Shown: positions 44,527-55,948, numbered from the stretch's first letter. The stretch: DNA of 64,000 nt from Bacillus crepusculi (GCF_014764715.1 NZ_JACXXE010000001.1:248001-312000); one strand, 5' to 3'. The notes: a model not told the origin generated them from the letters alone. Program-made: numbers and translations.

Positions 44527-47256
44527 ATGTCGAAACAGCAGCAAGTCGCTAAACAAGACGCTTTTCAATCTAGAAAAACGTTTTCGACAAACGGGAAAAC
44601 ATATCACTATTATTCGTTAGAAGCACTAGAGAAACAAGGAATTGGAAATGTTTCTAAGTTGCCTTATTCCATTAAGGTACTGTTAGAATCAGTGCTTCGC
44701 CAAGTAGACGGTAGAGTGATCAAAAAGGAACACGTTGAAAACTTGGCAAAATGGGGAACTGCCGAGGTAAAAGAGATTGACGTTCCATTTAAACCATCTC
44801 GTGTTATTTTACAAGACTTTACGGGTGTACCAGCCGTCGTTGACCTTGCATCTTTAAGAAAAGCAATGGCAGATGTCGGAGGAGACCCGGATAAAATCAA
44901 CCCTGAAATTCCAGTTGACCTTGTCATTGACCACTCAGTACAAGTTGACAAAGCTGGAACTGAAGACGCGCTAAACATTAATATGGATTTAGAATTCGAA
45001 CGTAACGCAGAGCGTTATAACTTCCTTAGCTGGGCAAAGAAAGCGTTTAATAACTATCAAGCTGTTCCGCCTGCCACAGGGATTGTTCACCAAGTGAACT
45101 TAGAGTATCTTGCAAGTGTTGTTCATGCGATTGAAGAAGACGGTGAGATCATTACTTACCCAGATACGCTAGTTGGTACTGACTCTCATACAACCATGAT
45201 TAATGGTATCGGTGTACTTGGATGGGGCGTTGGCGGTATTGAAGCGGAAGCTGGTATGCTTGGTCAACCTTCTTACTTCCCAGTACCAGAAGTGATTGGC
45301 GCTAAATTAGTTGGAGAGCTTCCAAACGGAACAACTGCAACTGACTTAGCATTAAAGGTCACACAAGTACTACGTGAAAAAGGCGTTGTGAACAAGTTTG
45401 TTGAATTCTTCGGACCAGGTGTTGCACAGTTGCCGTTAGCGGATCGTGCAACGATTGCGAACATGGCGCCTGAATACGGTGCTACTTGCGGATTCTTCCC
45501 AGTAGATGAGGAAGCTCTTGCTTACCTACGTCTCACTGGCCGTGATGAAGAGCAAATTAATATCGTTGAAGAATATTCTCGCGCAAATGGTTTATTCTAT
45601 ACGCCAGATGCAGAAGAGCCAATTTTTACTGATGTTGTGGAAATTGATCTTTCTAAAATCGAGTCAAACTTATCTGGTCCAAAACGTCCACAAGATTTGA
45701 TTCCACTTTCTGAAATGAAAGAGACGTTCCATAAACATATTGAAAGCCCAGCAGGAAACCAAGGATTCGGCTTAGAAAAATCAGAGCTGGATAAACAAAT
45801 CGAATTTGATCTTGCAAACGGCGAAAAAGCTGTGATGAAGACAGGCGCGATTGCGATTGCAGCAATTACGAGCTGTACGAACACCTCTAACCCATATGTA
45901 TTGATCGGAGCAGGTCTTGTCGCGAAGAAAGCAAGTGAGCTTGGTATGAAGGTACCAAACTATGTGAAAACGTCACTAGCGCCAGGTTCAAAGGTTGTAA
46001 CAGGATATCTTGTGAACTCAGGACTTCTTCCATATCTAAAAGACCTTGGATTTAACATTGTCGGGTATGGCTGTACAACATGTATCGGAAACTCAGGGCC
46101 TCTTGCACAAGAAATCGAAGATGCTGTTTCTGAAAATGATTTGCTGATCACTTCTGTTTTATCAGGTAACCGTAACTTTGAAGGGCGTATCCATCCGCTT
46201 GTGAAGGGGAACTACCTTGCATCTCCACCATTAGTTGTGGCGTATGCACTTGCTGGAACGGTGAATATTGATTTAACAAAAGATCCTATCGGTGTGGATA
46301 AAAATGGTGAAAACGTTTATTTCAATGACATTTGGCCTTCAATGGACGAAATCAATAGTGTCGTGAAAAGCACTGTCACACCTGAGTTATTCCGCTCAGA
46401 GTATGAAACTGTTTTCGACAGCAATGACCGCTGGAATGAAATTAAAACGACGGATGATGCCTTGTATAAATGGGATGAAGATTCCACATACATTGCGAAC
46501 CCGCCATTCTTTGAGAACCTATCAGTTGAACCTGGTAAAGTTGAACCGCTTAAAGGCTTGCGCGTAGTCGCGAAGTTCGGCGACTCTGTCACAACTGACC
46601 ATATTTCTCCAGCTGGAGCGATTGGGAAGGACACACCTGCAGGTAAATACTTGCAAGAAAGAGGCGTATCGCCTAGAGACTTTAACTCATACGGATCTCG
46701 ACGTGGTAACCACCATGTGATGATGAGAGGCACATTTGCAAACATCCGTATTAAGAACCAAATTGCACCAGGCACAGAAGGCGGATATACAACGTATTGG
46801 CCAACTGGTGAAGTGACATCAATTTATGATGCATGCATGCGTTATAAAGAAGATGGAACGGGTCTTGCGATCTTAGCGGGTAAAGATTACGGAATGGGTT
46901 CTTCACGTGACTGGGCTGCAAAAGGAACAAACCTTCTTGGCATCAAATTTGTTCTAGCTGAAAGCTTTGAGCGTATCCACAGAAGTAACCTTGTCTTCAT
47001 GGGCGTACTTCCTTTACAGTTTAAGGACGGAGAAAGTGCAGAGACTCATGGACTCACAGGAACGGAAACATTTGAAGTTGATGTTGATGAAACAGTTCGT
47101 CCGCGTGATCTTGTCACTGTGAAGGCAATTGATACAGATGGCAATGAGAAAACATTTGAAGTGCTTGTTCGCTTTGATAGTGAAGTCGAAATTGACTACT
47201 ATCGTCATGGCGGTATTCTTCAAATGGTACTGCGCGAAAAATTGGCAAGCAACTAA
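44527..47256 (+). CDS. citB: Aconitase (CitB)
   Basis: 909 residues from ATG 44527 behind AAAGGGGG; same length as B. subtilis CitB. Domains 1-3 then the swivel domain 4. 4Fe-4S cysteines are in [14 protein letters not shown] and [13 protein letters not shown]. Substrate residues are in [21 protein letters not shown] and [13 protein letters not shown]. It isomerises citrate to isocitrate in the TCA cycle and, without its cluster, binds RNA as an iron-responsive regulator. Controlled by CcpC and probably CodY. Confidence 0.98.
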   Translation: MSKQQQVAKQDAFQSRKTFSTNGKTYHYYSLEALEKQGIGNVSKLPYSIKVLLESVLRQVDGRVIKKEHVENLAKWGTAEVKEIDVPFKPSRVILQDFTGVPAVVDLASLRKAMADVGGDPDKINPEIPVDLVIDHSVQVDKAGTEDALNINMDLEFERNAERYNFLSWAKKAFNNYQAVPPATGIVHQVNLEYLASVVHAIEEDGEIITYPDTLVGTDSHTTMINGIGVLGWGVGGIEAEAGMLGQPSYFPVPEVIGAKLVGELPNGTTATDLALKVTQVLREKGVVNKFVEFFGPGVAQLPLADRATIANMAPEYGATCGFFPVDEEALAYLRLTGRDEEQINIVEEYSRANGLFYTPDAEEPIFTDVVEIDLSKIESNLSGPKRPQDLIPLSEMKETFHKHIESPAGNQGFGLEKSELDKQIEFDLANGEKAVMKTGAIAIAAITSCTNTSNPYVLIGAGLVAKKASELGMKVPNYVKTSLAPGSKVVTGYLVNSGLLPYLKDLGFNIVGYGCTTCIGNSGPLAQEIEDAVSENDLLITSVLSGNRNFEGRIHPLVKGNYLASPPLVVAYALAGTVNIDLTKDPIGVDKNGENVYFNDIWPSMDEINSVVKSTVTPELFRSEYETVFDSNDRWNEIKTTDDALYKWDEDSTYIANPPFFENLSVEPGKVEPLKGLRVVAKFGDSVTTDHISPAGAIGKDTPAGKYLQERGVSPRDFNSYGSRRGNHHVMMRGTFANIRIKNQIAPGTEGGYTTYWPTGEVTSIYDACMRYKEDGTGLAILAGKDYGMGSSRDWAAKGTNLLGIKFVLAESFERIHRSNLVFMGVLPLQFKDGESAETHGLTGTETFEVDVDETVRPRDLVTVKAIDTDGNEKTFEVLVRFDSEVEIDYYRHGGILQMVLREKLASN

Positions 47257-47263
47257 TAAAGCG

Positions 47264-47302
47264 AAGAAGAGAAGGCGCTCGAAAGCTTTCTCTTCTTTTT
47301 TA
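47264..47302 (+). terminator. Terminator of citB
   Basis: AAGAAGAGAA/TTCTCTTCTT stem followed by TTTT. Confidence 0.75.
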
Positions 47303-47321
47303 ACATAGTGGAGGATCAATC

Positions 47322-47825
47322 ATGTGGAAAAAAGGAATGGCAAGCGCTGTTTTACTTGTGTTGATTGGTTTACTTGCGTGGAATTTATTTGGCCCAAAAG
47401 AGCCGGCCATTGGTCTTGAAAAAGGGGATCAGGCCCCTGATTTTGAGCTCAAAACACTTGACGGTAAAACCGTATCGTTATCTGATTATCGCGGGAAAAA
47501 GGTGCTCGTCAATTTTTGGGCGACATGGTGTAAGCCATGCAAAGCGGAAATGCCGGATTTAGATGCGATTAGAAGTGAAAACGATCAAGTCGAAGTACTA
47601 GCAGTGAATTTGACGACCACTGAAAAGAGTGTAGATCATGTCGCAGCATTTCGAGATGAATTAAAGCTGAGCTTTCCTGTTTTATTGGACCAAAAAGGCA
47701 TTCAAGCGAGGTATCAGGTGCTTTCATATCCAACTACATACATATTAGATGAAAAAGGACGCATCATGTCTGTGAAGCATCAAATGCTGACAAAAAAAGA
47801 AATTGAAACAGAGCTGGATCTATAA
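47322..47825 (+). CDS. yneN: YneN, ResA/StoA-like membrane-anchored thiol-disulfide protein
   Basis: 167 residues. N-terminal anchor (MASAVLLVLIGLLAWNLF), then a TlpA-type thioredoxin fold: GDQAPDFELKTLDGKTVSL, active site FWATWCKPCKAEMPDL, and cis-Pro SYPTTYILDEKG. It acts outside the membrane and probably receives electrons from CcdA. Exact target unknown. A GAGCTG/CAGCTC hairpin with T run (47811-47845) ends it. Confidence 0.9.
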   Translation: MWKKGMASAVLLVLIGLLAWNLFGPKEPAIGLEKGDQAPDFELKTLDGKTVSLSDYRGKKVLVNFWATWCKPCKAEMPDLDAIRSENDQVEVLAVNLTTTEKSVDHVAAFRDELKLSFPVLLDQKGIQARYQVLSYPTTYILDEKGRIMSVKHQMLTKKEIETELDL

Positions 47826-47899
47826 TGATTCAGCTCTTTTGCTTATTTTCTAAATATTTTGGCGAAAATGAATTTATGCATATACTGGAGGTGAGTGGA

Positions 47900-48025
47900 A
47901 TGAGAAGAAGAAAACGCCGCACATTTGAAGAGCTTGTGCTTGAAAATAAGAAAGAATTATTAAGCAATGAGGAATTTTTAAACCAGCTTGAAGAAAAGTT
48001 GGAAGAGCGATTTAGACAGAAATAA
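47900..48025 (+). CDS. Short basic protein, Fbp-like
   Basis: 41 residues from ATG 47900, chosen because GGAGGTGAG lies just upstream; the longer frame from 47825 overlaps the terminator hairpin. Sequence MRRRKRRTFEELVLENKKEL then LNQLEEKLEERFRQK. This resembles the Fur-regulated basic proteins (FbpB type), RNA chaperone-like partners of FsrA. Only a weak Fur-like dyad lies upstream (about 47860-47880), so iron control is uncertain. Confidence 0.7.
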   Translation: MRRRKRRTFEELVLENKKELLSNEEFLNQLEEKLEERFRQK

Positions 48026-48073
48026 GTTATGAATTATTCGTTTTCGTTCATCCTAAAGAAGAGGGAGGGATGA

Positions 48074-48220
48074 ATGATGGGTAGAGAGCATGATAAACAA
48101 GCGCAGTTTACACCAGACCATTTAGGGACAAAACCTGTAGCATACAAACGCAATAAAGGTAAAAAGATGCATAATAAAACAAATGAACAGCCTGATGTGA
48201 TACAGACGAAGGGCGAATAA
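48074..48220 (+). CDS. sspN: Small acid-soluble spore protein N
   Basis: 48 residues from the first of two ATG codons after GAGGGAGGG. HDKQAQFTPDHLGTKPVAYK, then KGKKMHNKT and a final QTKGE, the SspN pattern. Minor spore-core SASP. Co-oriented with tlp 16 bp downstream, as in B. subtilis. Confidence 0.93.
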   Translation: MMGREHDKQAQFTPDHLGTKPVAYKRNKGKKMHNKTNEQPDVIQTKGE

Positions 48221-48236
48221 TAAGGAGGGAATCATC

Positions 48237-48479
48237 ATGAATAACGAGTCATATCAATCCAATCCAGATGATCGTTCTGATAATGTTGAAAAGCTGCAAG
48301 ATATGATCGAGAACAGCCTCGAAAATATAGATGAATCTGAAGCAGCAATGGCCTTTTCGACGGATGCAGAAAAGCAAATGATCAAGCAAAAAAATGAAAA
48401 CCGAAAAATGAGTATTGACGCGATGCGTTCTGAGATCAAGGACGAAGAAGCAGCAAGAAAGAATGGCTATACCGAATAA
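48237..48479 (+). CDS. tlp: Tlp, small acid-soluble spore protein
   Basis: 80 residues: PDDRSDNVEKLQDMIENSLE, then ENRKMSIDAMRSEIKDEEAARK. Tlp family, highly charged and helical, spore core. Second gene of sspN-tlp. Ribosome binding site AAGGAGGG. Confidence 0.95.
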   Translation: MNNESYQSNPDDRSDNVEKLQDMIENSLENIDESEAAMAFSTDAEKQMIKQKNENRKMSIDAMRSEIKDEEAARKNGYTE

Positions 48480-48503
48480 ACCAGGGATTCCTGGTTTATT
48501 TTA
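48478..48503 (+). terminator. Terminator of sspN-tlp
   Basis: AAACCAGG/CCTGGTTT stem and T-rich tail. Confidence 0.75.
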
Positions 48504-48582
48504 TTGTCTCTTTTTAGAAGAACCTTTAGGAATGTGGTAAAATGGCAGAGACCTTAGGTTTCGATAGGAGAGCGATGAAAAC

Positions 48583-49005
48583 GTGTATGTATCCAAAAAA
48601 GAAATAGAAGTTCGTTATGCAGAAACAGATCAAATGGGCATTGTTTATCATGCCAATTATTTAATTTGGATGGAAGTCGGCCGAACTGCGTTGATTAAAG
48701 AACTAGGATTTTCCTATGCGCAGCTAGAAGCAGACGGTGTCCTTGCACCTGTTGTAGATCTTCAGGTTCAATATAAAAAGCCGCTACTCTACGGCGAAAC
48801 AGCAATCATCCATACGTGGATTGAAGAATACAATGGTGTCAAAACAGTATATGGCTATGAAATTCAAAAGCCAGATGGACAAACGGCGATTACAGGGACA
48901 ACCTCACATATTTGTGTAGACAAAGACACCTTCAGGCCTATTCAATTTAGAAAAGCCTTCCCTGCCTGGCACAAAGTATACGAACAGTCGAAAAAGCAGG
49001 GTTAA
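48583..49005 (+). CDS. yneP: YneP, acyl-CoA thioesterase (hotdog, YbgC/4-HBT type)
   Basis: 140 residues, GTG start. Active-site motif EVRYAETDQMGIVYHANYLIWMEVGRT with the catalytic Asp, then a hotdog fold to the end. It hydrolyses acyl-CoA or acyl-ACP. The next gene starts three bases after the stop codon, so they form an operon. Confidence 0.92.
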   Translation: MYVSKKEIEVRYAETDQMGIVYHANYLIWMEVGRTALIKELGFSYAQLEADGVLAPVVDLQVQYKKPLLYGETAIIHTWIEEYNGVKTVYGYEIQKPDGQTAITGTTSHICVDKDTFRPIQFRKAFPAWHKVYEQSKKQG

Positions 49006-49008
49006 TCT

Positions 49009-49320
49009 ATGGCATTTGGTATTAAAAGAAGCGATTTGAATGCGTGGAAATCAACTGTTAGGCAAGGAAAAGTCGCCCTTTTAACACACTATTGGCTGGA
49101 TGACCGTTTTCCAAATGCCAATACAGTCACAAAGGCAGCTTGTCAGGATATAGGGCAATTAATTGCTTGGGGAGAAACACATGGTTTAAAAAAAGAATGG
49201 ATTCATGTTCGTGAAGGCTTTCCTCACTTTGACCTGATCGGTGAATGGCAAGAAAGGATCTTGCAAAAGGAGCGGTCTTTAGGAAACATTCAGGAGTATG
49301 GGCTATATATTGAGGTATAA
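49009..49320 (+). CDS. yneQ: YneQ, conserved hypothetical
   Basis: 103 residues: GIKRSDLNAWKSTVRQGKVALLTHYWLDDRFPN … ATTVTKAACQDIGQLI-like core … WGETHGLKKEWIHVREGFPHFDLIG. Matches YneQ by position and length. No functional domain recognised. Probably co-translated with yneP. Confidence 0.88.
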   Translation: MAFGIKRSDLNAWKSTVRQGKVALLTHYWLDDRFPNANTVTKAACQDIGQLIAWGETHGLKKEWIHVREGFPHFDLIGEWQERILQKERSLGNIQEYGLYIEV

Positions 49321-49323
49321 AAC

Positions 49324-49358
49324 AAAAAAGATACCCGAGGGATGAGGTATCTTTTTTG
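49324..49358. terminator. Bidirectional terminator between yneQ and yneR
   Basis: AAAAAAGATACC/GGTATCTTTTTT perfect stem. Confidence 0.85.
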
Positions 49359-49359
49359 C

Positions 49360-49647
49360 TTATTCATAATGAAACTCTGGTTCTTTCACGGACTCGTTAT
49401 AATCAATATGCAGATCATGGTTGTCAAAATACCAAATATCACTTTCCTCAATAAAGAAAGTAATACCTTCTAATTCAGCGGTTGCGCCTACATTTTGAGG
49501 TTCATCTTTTGCGACGCCGAGAGAAAAGCCTTTTTGTACATTACTGCACCCGCCATATCTCACAAAAAAGCGAACATGATCACCTTTTTCTAAATCCAGT
49601 TCATCCTTGTACCAATTCAGTGCATCATCATTTATCGTTAATTTCAA
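49360..49647 (-). CDS. yneR: YneR, HesB/IscA-like protein
   Basis: 95 residues from TTG 49647 (AGGGG eight bases upstream), the length of B. subtilis YneR; the frame runs on to 49740 but without family resemblance. HesB-like fold: LTINDDALNWYKDELDL, VRFFVRYGGCSNVQKGFSLGV. Only one of the IscA cysteines (GGCS) remains, so Fe-S transfer is doubtful. Confidence 0.87.
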   Translation of the reverse strand: MKLTINDDALNWYKDELDLEKGDHVRFFVRYGGCSNVQKGFSLGVAKDEPQNVGATAELEGITFFIEESDIWYFDNHDLHIDYNESVKEPEFHYE

Positions 49648-49746
49648 TGTGATCGCCCCTTTTTGAAAGTCATGCTGTTTTTTTAAAATGCAGGATGCAA
49701 AAACAGCTTTTCTGTACTTTACCACATATTTAAACGTCATAAACGG

Positions 49747-50328
49747 CTAGAGCCATTTGATTTTCGGTTCAGTTTTGTTGAGAATTCGTTTGAGGTTCGC
49801 GATGTGTCTGAAGATCACAAAGCCAGCAAGAACAGCTACAACAATAATTAAGAATAGGTCTTGGGTGAATATGCTGTAAATGAATGTATAGATCCCAGTC
49901 AGCATTGATGATAAAGACACATATTTACTAATGTATAAAAATAAGAAAAAAGCAGCGATCATCGTGATAAATAAGAACGGGGCATAAAATAGCAATACGC
50001 CACCTGATGTAGCGACTGCTTTTCCACCCTTAAATTTTGCAAAGGCAGGAAAGCTGTGACCGATAACAGCAGCAACTCCTGCTAGTAAGGGGTGAATGTC
50101 CAGTTGCATGAAAAACGGTAGAGCTGAAGCGAGAGTCCCCTTTAAAATATCAGCTGTAATAACGATAGACCCTGCTTTTATCCCAAGCGTACGAAATGCA
50201 TTTGTCGCACCTAGGTTCCCGCTGCCATGTTCACGGATATCGATTCCCTTTGCAGCTTTCCCGACAATGAGACCGGATGGAATACTGCCGAGTAGATAAG
50301 CCAAAATAAACATCAAAGCAATTAACAT
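49747..50328 (-). CDS. plsY: PlsY, acyl-phosphate:glycerol-3-phosphate acyltransferase
   Basis: 193 residues from ATG 50328 (AAAGGAG eight bases upstream; ATG 50334 is too close). Six or seven membrane segments. Motifs: [56 protein letters not shown], and [10 protein letters not shown]. It makes lysophosphatidic acid, the first membrane step of phospholipid synthesis. Confidence 0.97.
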   Translation of the reverse strand: MLIALMFILAYLLGSIPSGLIVGKAAKGIDIREHGSGNLGATNAFRTLGIKAGSIVITADILKGTLASALPFFMQLDIHPLLAGVAAVIGHSFPAFAKFKGGKAVATSGGVLLFYAPFLFITMIAAFFLFLYISKYVSLSSMLTGIYTFIYSIFTQDLFLIIVVAVLAGFVIFRHIANLKRILNKTEPKIKWL

Positions 50329-50483
50329 CTGCATAACTCCTTTATATTCTCCCTCTTGTCTTACATTTTAACATGATCTTATGAAAAACATGGCGATCTT
50401 TTTTTGAAAAAATAGAAGGCGAATGAATTGATCTTTGTTTTTCAGAAGAAACTTCGCTAAAATAGAGGAAAGGGAGTGTCTGG

Positions 50484-50897
50484 ATGAATCATCCTACTAA
50501 ACAAGAAATTGGTCGTATATTAAAGAGCAGCAAACGAATTGCTGTTGTGGGTTTGTCAGATCAGCCGCACCGAACGTCTTATATGGTTTCAAAAGCGATG
50601 CAGGATGCCGGTTATGACATCATTCCAGTGAATCCAACGATCGATGAAGCACTTGGCGTAAAAGCGGTTGCGTCTTTAAAAGACGTGAAAGAGCCTGTTG
50701 ATATTGTGAATGTCTTTAGACGTTCTGAATTTCTGCCTGAGGTGGCAAAAGAATTTCTTGATATGGATGCACCTGTTTTTTGGGCACAGCAAGGTGTATA
50801 TCATGAAGAAGCGAAAAGACTGATTGAGGAAAAAGGTAAAGTGGCCATCATGGATTTATGTATTAAAGTGGCTCATGCTATGACAAAAACGCATTAA
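50484..50897 (+). CDS. yneT: YneT, CoA-binding domain protein
   Basis: 137 residues, a single Rossmann-type CoA-binding domain: SKRIAVVGLSDQPHRTSYMV, YDIIPVNPTIDEALG, PVDIVNVFRRSEFLPEVAK, AKRLIEEKGKVAIMDLCIK. Function unknown. Ribosome binding site AAAGGGAG. Confidence 0.92.
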   Translation: MNHPTKQEIGRILKSSKRIAVVGLSDQPHRTSYMVSKAMQDAGYDIIPVNPTIDEALGVKAVASLKDVKEPVDIVNVFRRSEFLPEVAKEFLDMDAPVFWAQQGVYHEEAKRLIEEKGKVAIMDLCIKVAHAMTKTH

Positions 50898-50898
50898 A

Positions 50899-50940
50899 TC
50901 GTCAAAAATCCTTGGTTTTTCAAGGATTTTTGCTTTTTTG
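50899..50940 (+). terminator. Terminator of yneT
   Basis: AAAAATCCTTG/CAAGGATTTTT stem and T run. Confidence 0.85.
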
Positions 50941-51313
50941 TTGTAGAAATATATTTGCGATTCTAGAAGAAAGCGATAAAATAAGGCGACAGGGACATAT
51001 CGATGACCTTGCATATCGAGAAAAAGAGCGATAAGATAAATATAGAACATTTGTTCTGTTTCGCTAAAACCATCATATGATTGCATTTGGCTTATGAAAC
51101 AGTCTTGTTTATAATGGACTTCTAGTTCTGATTTCAGAACGGAGTACATTCTCATAGCCGTGCAAAAGAGCATGTATAGCTGAATCACACATGCATGGTG
51201 ATGATGCAGCTTATTAAAGTGGACATTAATGAGCAGCATGATCATCATTTAAATCTAGAGAGATCATTTGATGATTAGCCGGTTATGTTTGTTAGTGAAA
51301 GGGGATTAAGCAT
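50941..51313. other. 373-bp region upstream of parE
   Basis: No convincing gene. A minus-strand open frame covers it but runs through the yneT terminator and lacks a ribosome binding site. It contains the LexA-like palindrome at 51044-51057. Confidence 0.5.
51044..51057. promoter_or_regulatory. LexA-type box upstream of parE
   Basis: AGAAC-ATTT-GTTCT, a perfect dyad differing from CGAAC-N4-GTTCG only in the outer bases. parE-parC is a reported SOS-induced operon of B. subtilis. Confidence 0.55.
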
Positions 51314-53281
51314 TTGGTTAAAAAGCAGCAAGTGGATTATAACGATGATTCTATTCAGGTGCTAGAGGGGCTTGAAGCGGTCCGTAAACGTCCAGGTATG
51401 TATATTGGTTCTACGGATTCACGCGGTCTTCATCACCTTGTCTATGAGATTGTAGACAACTCTGTCGATGAAGTGCTCGCTGGCCATGGAGACCATATCA
51501 TTGTCAAAATACATAAAGATAACAGCATTTCGGTCCAAGATAAAGGACGAGGAATGCCTACAGGTATGCATAAGCTTGGAAAACCGACACCTGAGATCAT
51601 TTTAACTGTCCTGCACGCAGGCGGAAAATTTGGTCAAGGAGGATATAAAACAAGCGGCGGACTTCACGGGGTTGGGGCATCTGTTGTAAACGCGCTGTCA
51701 GAATGGCTCACCGTCACAATTGAACGAGATGGTTTTATTTATCACCAGCGTTTTGAAAACGGCGGCAAGCCAGCGACATCACTTGAAAAAATCGGGAAAA
51801 CGAAAAAGACAGGAACACTGATCCATTTTAAGCCGGATCCAACAATGTTCAGTGTTACGACCTATAATTTCGATACATTATCAGAACGTTTAAGAGAATC
51901 AGCCTTTTTATTAAAAGGGTTAAAAATAGAGCTGATCGATGAACGCCACGATGTACAAGAAACCTTTTATTATGAGACGGGTATCGAGGCATTCGTTGCT
52001 TATTTAAATGAAGAAAAGGATGTACTCAGTGAGGTCGTCTCGTTTGAAGGGGAGCATCAGTCTATTGAAGTAGATTTTGCTTTCCAATTCAATGATGGCT
52101 ACTCAGAGAATATTCTTTCCTTTGTGAATAACGTGAGAACAAAAGATGGCGGTACGCATGAATCTGGTGCAAAAACAGCAATGACGAGAGCCTTTAATGA
52201 ATATGCACGTAAAGTGACCCTTTTAAAAGAAAAAGACAAAAATTTAGAAGGCACTGATATTCGAGAAGGATTGTCTGCCATTATTTCCGTCAGAATTCCT
52301 GAAGAGCTGCTTCAATTTGAAGGACAAACAAAAGGAAAGCTTGGGACAAGCGAGGCTCGATCAGCTGTTGATACTGTTATTTCTGAAAAGCTGGCTTATT
52401 TCCTTGAAGAAAATCGGGAAACGGCGACTCTTCTTGTGAAAAAGGCGATTAAAGCCCAGCAAGCAAGGGAAGCTGCTAGAAAGGCAAGAGAAGAAGCGAG
52501 AAGCGGAAAGAAACGGAAAAAGTCCGAAGCGACGCTGAGCGGGAAATTAACACCTGCTCAATCGAGAAACCCGGCAAGAAACGAATTGTATCTAGTTGAG
52601 GGCGACTCAGCGGGTGGATCAGCAAAGCAAGGACGTGACCGAAAGTTCCAAGCAGTGCTTCCGCTTCGAGGGAAGGTCATCAACACAGAAAAGGCGAAGC
52701 TTGCTGATATTTTCAAAAACGAAGAAATCAACACCATTATCCATGCAATCGGTGGCGGCGTCGGTGTCGATTTTAATGTAGAAGACATCAATTATGACAA
52801 AATTGTGATCATGACAGATGCTGATACGGATGGAGCGCATATCCAAGTTCTTCTGCTTACCTTCTTTTATCGCTATATGAAGCCGCTGATTGAGCATGGA
52901 AAAGTGTTTATTGCACTTCCGCCATTGTATAAAGTCAGCAAAGGCTCAGGGAAAAAAGAAGTCATTGAGTACGCATGGTCTGATGAAGAAATGGATGGCG
53001 TACTAAAGAAGGTAGGAAAAGGGTATACGATCCAGCGCTATAAAGGTTTAGGTGAAATGAATGCCGACCAGCTATGGGAAACGACAATGAATCCAGAGTC
53101 GAGAACTCTTGTCAGGGTAAAAATCGATGATGCTGCACGCGTGGAACGCCGCGTCACGACACTTATGGGTGACAAAGTAGAGCCGCGCCGTAAATGGATT
53201 GAAAAGAATGTCGCCTTTGGACTTGATGAGGAAAGCAACATTCTTGAAAATGAAAACTTGTCGCTAGCTGAGGAGGTTTAA
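51314..53281 (+). CDS. parE: Topoisomerase IV subunit B
   Basis: 655 residues, TTG start after AAAGGGG. GHKL ATPase: [102 protein letters not shown]-terminal [19 protein letters not shown]. Decatenates daughter chromosomes with ParC. Two bases separate it from parC. Confidence 0.98.
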   Translation: MVKKQQVDYNDDSIQVLEGLEAVRKRPGMYIGSTDSRGLHHLVYEIVDNSVDEVLAGHGDHIIVKIHKDNSISVQDKGRGMPTGMHKLGKPTPEIILTVLHAGGKFGQGGYKTSGGLHGVGASVVNALSEWLTVTIERDGFIYHQRFENGGKPATSLEKIGKTKKTGTLIHFKPDPTMFSVTTYNFDTLSERLRESAFLLKGLKIELIDERHDVQETFYYETGIEAFVAYLNEEKDVLSEVVSFEGEHQSIEVDFAFQFNDGYSENILSFVNNVRTKDGGTHESGAKTAMTRAFNEYARKVTLLKEKDKNLEGTDIREGLSAIISVRIPEELLQFEGQTKGKLGTSEARSAVDTVISEKLAYFLEENRETATLLVKKAIKAQQAREAARKAREEARSGKKRKKSEATLSGKLTPAQSRNPARNELYLVEGDSAGGSAKQGRDRKFQAVLPLRGKVINTEKAKLADIFKNEEINTIIHAIGGGVGVDFNVEDINYDKIVIMTDADTDGAHIQVLLLTFFYRYMKPLIEHGKVFIALPPLYKVSKGSGKKEVIEYAWSDEEMDGVLKKVGKGYTIQRYKGLGEMNADQLWETTMNPESRTLVRVKIDDAARVERRVTTLMGDKVEPRRKWIEKNVAFGLDEESNILENENLSLAEEV

Positions 53282-53283
53282 AC

Positions 53284-55722
53284 ATGGCACAACAAGAACG
53301 ATTTCATGATTTACCATTAGAAGAAGTGATCGGGGACCGGTTTGGTCGCTATAGTAAATATATTATCCAAGATCGTGCGCTTCCAGATGCACGTGATGGC
53401 CTAAAGCCTGTACAACGAAGAATTTTATATGCGATGTACGCAGAAGGTAACACACAAGATAAAAACTTCCGTAAAGCCGCCAAAACAGTCGGTAACGTCA
53501 TTGGTAACTACCATCCGCACGGTGACTCATCTGTTTATGAAGCTATGGTGAGAATGAGTCAGGAATGGAAAGTACGAAATGTGCTGATTGAGATGCATGG
53601 GAATAACGGAAGTATTGATGGAGATCCTCCTGCTGCTATGCGTTACACAGAAGCAAGACTTAGTGCGATTGCTTCTGAGCTTTTAAAGGATTTAGACAAG
53701 GAAACAGTCGAATTTGTCGCAAACTTTGATGATACAAGCAAAGAGCCGGTTGTATTACCAGCGATGTTTCCAAACCTTCTCGTGAACGGATCAACAGGAA
53801 TTTCAGCAGGTTATGCGACTGACATTCCTCCGCATCACCTGGGAGAAGTGATTGATGGGGTCATTAAACGAATCGAACAGCCGCATTGTACGGTGGATGA
53901 ATTAATGACAGTCATCAAAGGACCAGATTTCCCAACAGGCGGTATTATTCAAGGTGTGGACGGCATTAAGAAGGCTTATGAAACGGGAAAAGGAAAAATT
54001 ATGATTCGCGGAAAAGCGGAGATTGAAACCATTCGCGGTGGACGTCAGCAAATCGTGATCACAGAAATCCCTTATGAAGTCAATAAAGCCAACCTTGTGA
54101 AAAAGATGGACGAGTTTCGAATTGAAAGAAAAGTAGAAGGGATTTCAGAGGTTCGGGATGAGACCGACCGGACGGGCCTTCGAATCGTTGTAGAGCTGAA
54201 AAAAGAAGCAGACGCAAATGGTGTCTTGAATTTCTTATATAAAAATTCAGACCTGCAAATTCCGTATAACTTTAATATGGTTGCGATACATAATCGAAGA
54301 CCGACCTTAATGACGCTCACAACAATACTTGATGCATATATTGCCCATCAAAAGGAAGTGGTGACAAATCGCTCAGCATATGAGCTTCGAAAAGCGAAGG
54401 AACGTCATCATATTGTAGATGGTTTAATTAAGGCCCTTTCTATCTTAGATGAAGTGATTGCCACAATCCGTTCGTCTAATGATAAGCGTGATGCGAAAAA
54501 TAATTTGATGGAGAAATATGATTTTACAGAGGCACAGTCAGAAGCGATTGTTTCTCTCCAATTATATCGTTTAACAAATACAGATATTACGCAATTAAGA
54601 GACGAAGCAAGAGAGCTTGACGTGCGTATAGCAGAACTTGAAGATATTTTAGGGAACGAGAAAAAGCTACTAAAGGTGATCACGAACAGTTTGAAAAAGC
54701 TCAAAAAGACCTATGCTGATGAGAGACGATCTGTCATTGAGGAGAAAATCGAGGAAATTAAGATTAACCTTGAAGTGATGATCGCATCAGAGGATGTATA
54801 CGTTACGGTCACGAAGGATGGGTATATCAAACGGACAAGCCAGCGATCCTATGCCGCATCTAACGGTAAGGACTTTGGTATGAAGGATACAGACCGGCTG
54901 ATTCATCAGTTTGAAATGAATACAACGGATGTTCTTCTTTTGTTTACGAATAAAGGAAGCTATATTTATTGTCCGGTTCATCAGCTACCAGATATACGAT
55001 GGAAAGACATGGGTCAGCATATTACGAATATTATTTCGATTGATCGTGATGAATCGATTCAAAAAGCGATTCCAATTAAGGAATTTGATGAATCGTCCTA
55101 TCTTCTGTTCTTTACAAAAGGCGGTATGGTGAAGAAAACAGAGCTTCTTCAATATAAAGCGCAGCGATATTCGAAACCGCTTGTCGCTTTGAACCTAAAA
55201 GGTGACGATGAACTTGTAGATGTCCATGTGACAACAGGTCAGCAGGAATTGTTTATTGCAACGAGAAATGGTTATGGATTGTGGTTTGATGAAGAGGAAG
55301 TAAGCGTTGTGGGCCCGAGAGCGGCAGGGGTCAAAGGAATCAACTTGAAGGAAGGGGACGAGGTAGTCTCTGGACAAATCATTGATCCGAAGAACGATGT
55401 GCTTGTGCTCACGACACAAAGAGGTGCTGTGAAGCGAATGAACCTCTCTGAATTTGATAAGACATCAAGAGCGAAACGCGGAGTTCTCATGCTAAGAGAA
55501 TTAAAGAAAAACCCGCACCGTATTGTGGCTGTGATCGCTGCATCCTTGCATGATACAATTGAGATGGATACAGATAAGGGTACAACGATTCCGCTTCATA
55601 TCTCTACCCTAAGAGCGAATGATCGCTATAGCAATGGATCATTTGTTGTAGATGAGGAAGAACAGGGAGAAGTGACTCATGTCCTTCTGTCACCTGTACC
55701 AACTTTAGATGACAATAAATAA
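53284..55722 (+). CDS. parC: Topoisomerase IV subunit A
   Basis: 812 residues. Quinolone-resistance region [19 protein letters not shown] and [18 protein letters not shown]. Catalytic Tyr in [12 protein letters not shown]. The C-terminal beta-pinwheel carries degenerate repeats ([24 protein letters not shown]). The Ser in GDSSVY is the wild-type, drug-sensitive form. Operon with parE. Confidence 0.98.
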   Translation: MAQQERFHDLPLEEVIGDRFGRYSKYIIQDRALPDARDGLKPVQRRILYAMYAEGNTQDKNFRKAAKTVGNVIGNYHPHGDSSVYEAMVRMSQEWKVRNVLIEMHGNNGSIDGDPPAAMRYTEARLSAIASELLKDLDKETVEFVANFDDTSKEPVVLPAMFPNLLVNGSTGISAGYATDIPPHHLGEVIDGVIKRIEQPHCTVDELMTVIKGPDFPTGGIIQGVDGIKKAYETGKGKIMIRGKAEIETIRGGRQQIVITEIPYEVNKANLVKKMDEFRIERKVEGISEVRDETDRTGLRIVVELKKEADANGVLNFLYKNSDLQIPYNFNMVAIHNRRPTLMTLTTILDAYIAHQKEVVTNRSAYELRKAKERHHIVDGLIKALSILDEVIATIRSSNDKRDAKNNLMEKYDFTEAQSEAIVSLQLYRLTNTDITQLRDEARELDVRIAELEDILGNEKKLLKVITNSLKKLKKTYADERRSVIEEKIEEIKINLEVMIASEDVYVTVTKDGYIKRTSQRSYAASNGKDFGMKDTDRLIHQFEMNTTDVLLLFTNKGSYIYCPVHQLPDIRWKDMGQHITNIISIDRDESIQKAIPIKEFDESSYLLFFTKGGMVKKTELLQYKAQRYSKPLVALNLKGDDELVDVHVTTGQQELFIATRNGYGLWFDEEEVSVVGPRAAGVKGINLKEGDEVVSGQIIDPKNDVLVLTTQRGAVKRMNLSEFDKTSRAKRGVLMLRELKKNPHRIVAVIAASLHDTIEMDTDKGTTIPLHISTLRANDRYSNGSFVVDEEEQGEVTHVLLSPVPTLDDNK

Positions 55723-55730
55723 GCAAACGA

Positions 55731-55763
55731 AAACCCCCCTGTTTATCGCAGGGGGGTTCTTTT
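55731..55763 (+). terminator. Terminator of parE-parC
   Basis: AACCCCCCT/AGGGGGGTT stem followed by CTTTTA. Confidence 0.85.
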
Positions 55764-55779
55764 ATATGCGGGTCCTTTT

Positions 55780-55905
55780 TTAGCTCTCATGGTTGCCAAA
55801 CATGCTAGTAATGGCGTGAACCACTTCAATTCCTTGGTAGACGAAAAGAGAAAGTGAAGTGACAGAGAACAGACCTAGAATGAATAATCTTAAGAAAAAT
55901 AACAT
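55780..55905 (-). CDS. 41-residue membrane peptide
   Basis: MLFFLRLFILGLFSVTSLSL then YQGIEVVHAITSMFGNH: one membrane helix and a short polar tail. A textbook ribosome binding site (GGGAGG) lies 9 bp upstream. Not recognised. It lies 43 bp downstream of the next membrane gene on the same strand, so an operon is likely. Confidence 0.6.
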   Translation of the reverse strand: MLFFLRLFILGLFSVTSLSLFVYQGIEVVHAITSMFGNHES

Positions 55906-55948
55906 CGTGTAAAACCTCCCAATTTTTGTTTTGATTTAAATGGTTGGG

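Noticed and set aside
47860-47880. Fur box upstream of the Fbp-like gene
   Set aside because: Only about 8 of 14 dyad positions match; too weak to list as a site.
50856-51248. 130-codon minus-strand open frame upstream of parE
   Set aside because: Runs through the yneT terminator, has no ribosome binding site, odd Met/His/Tyr-rich composition and no family resemblance.
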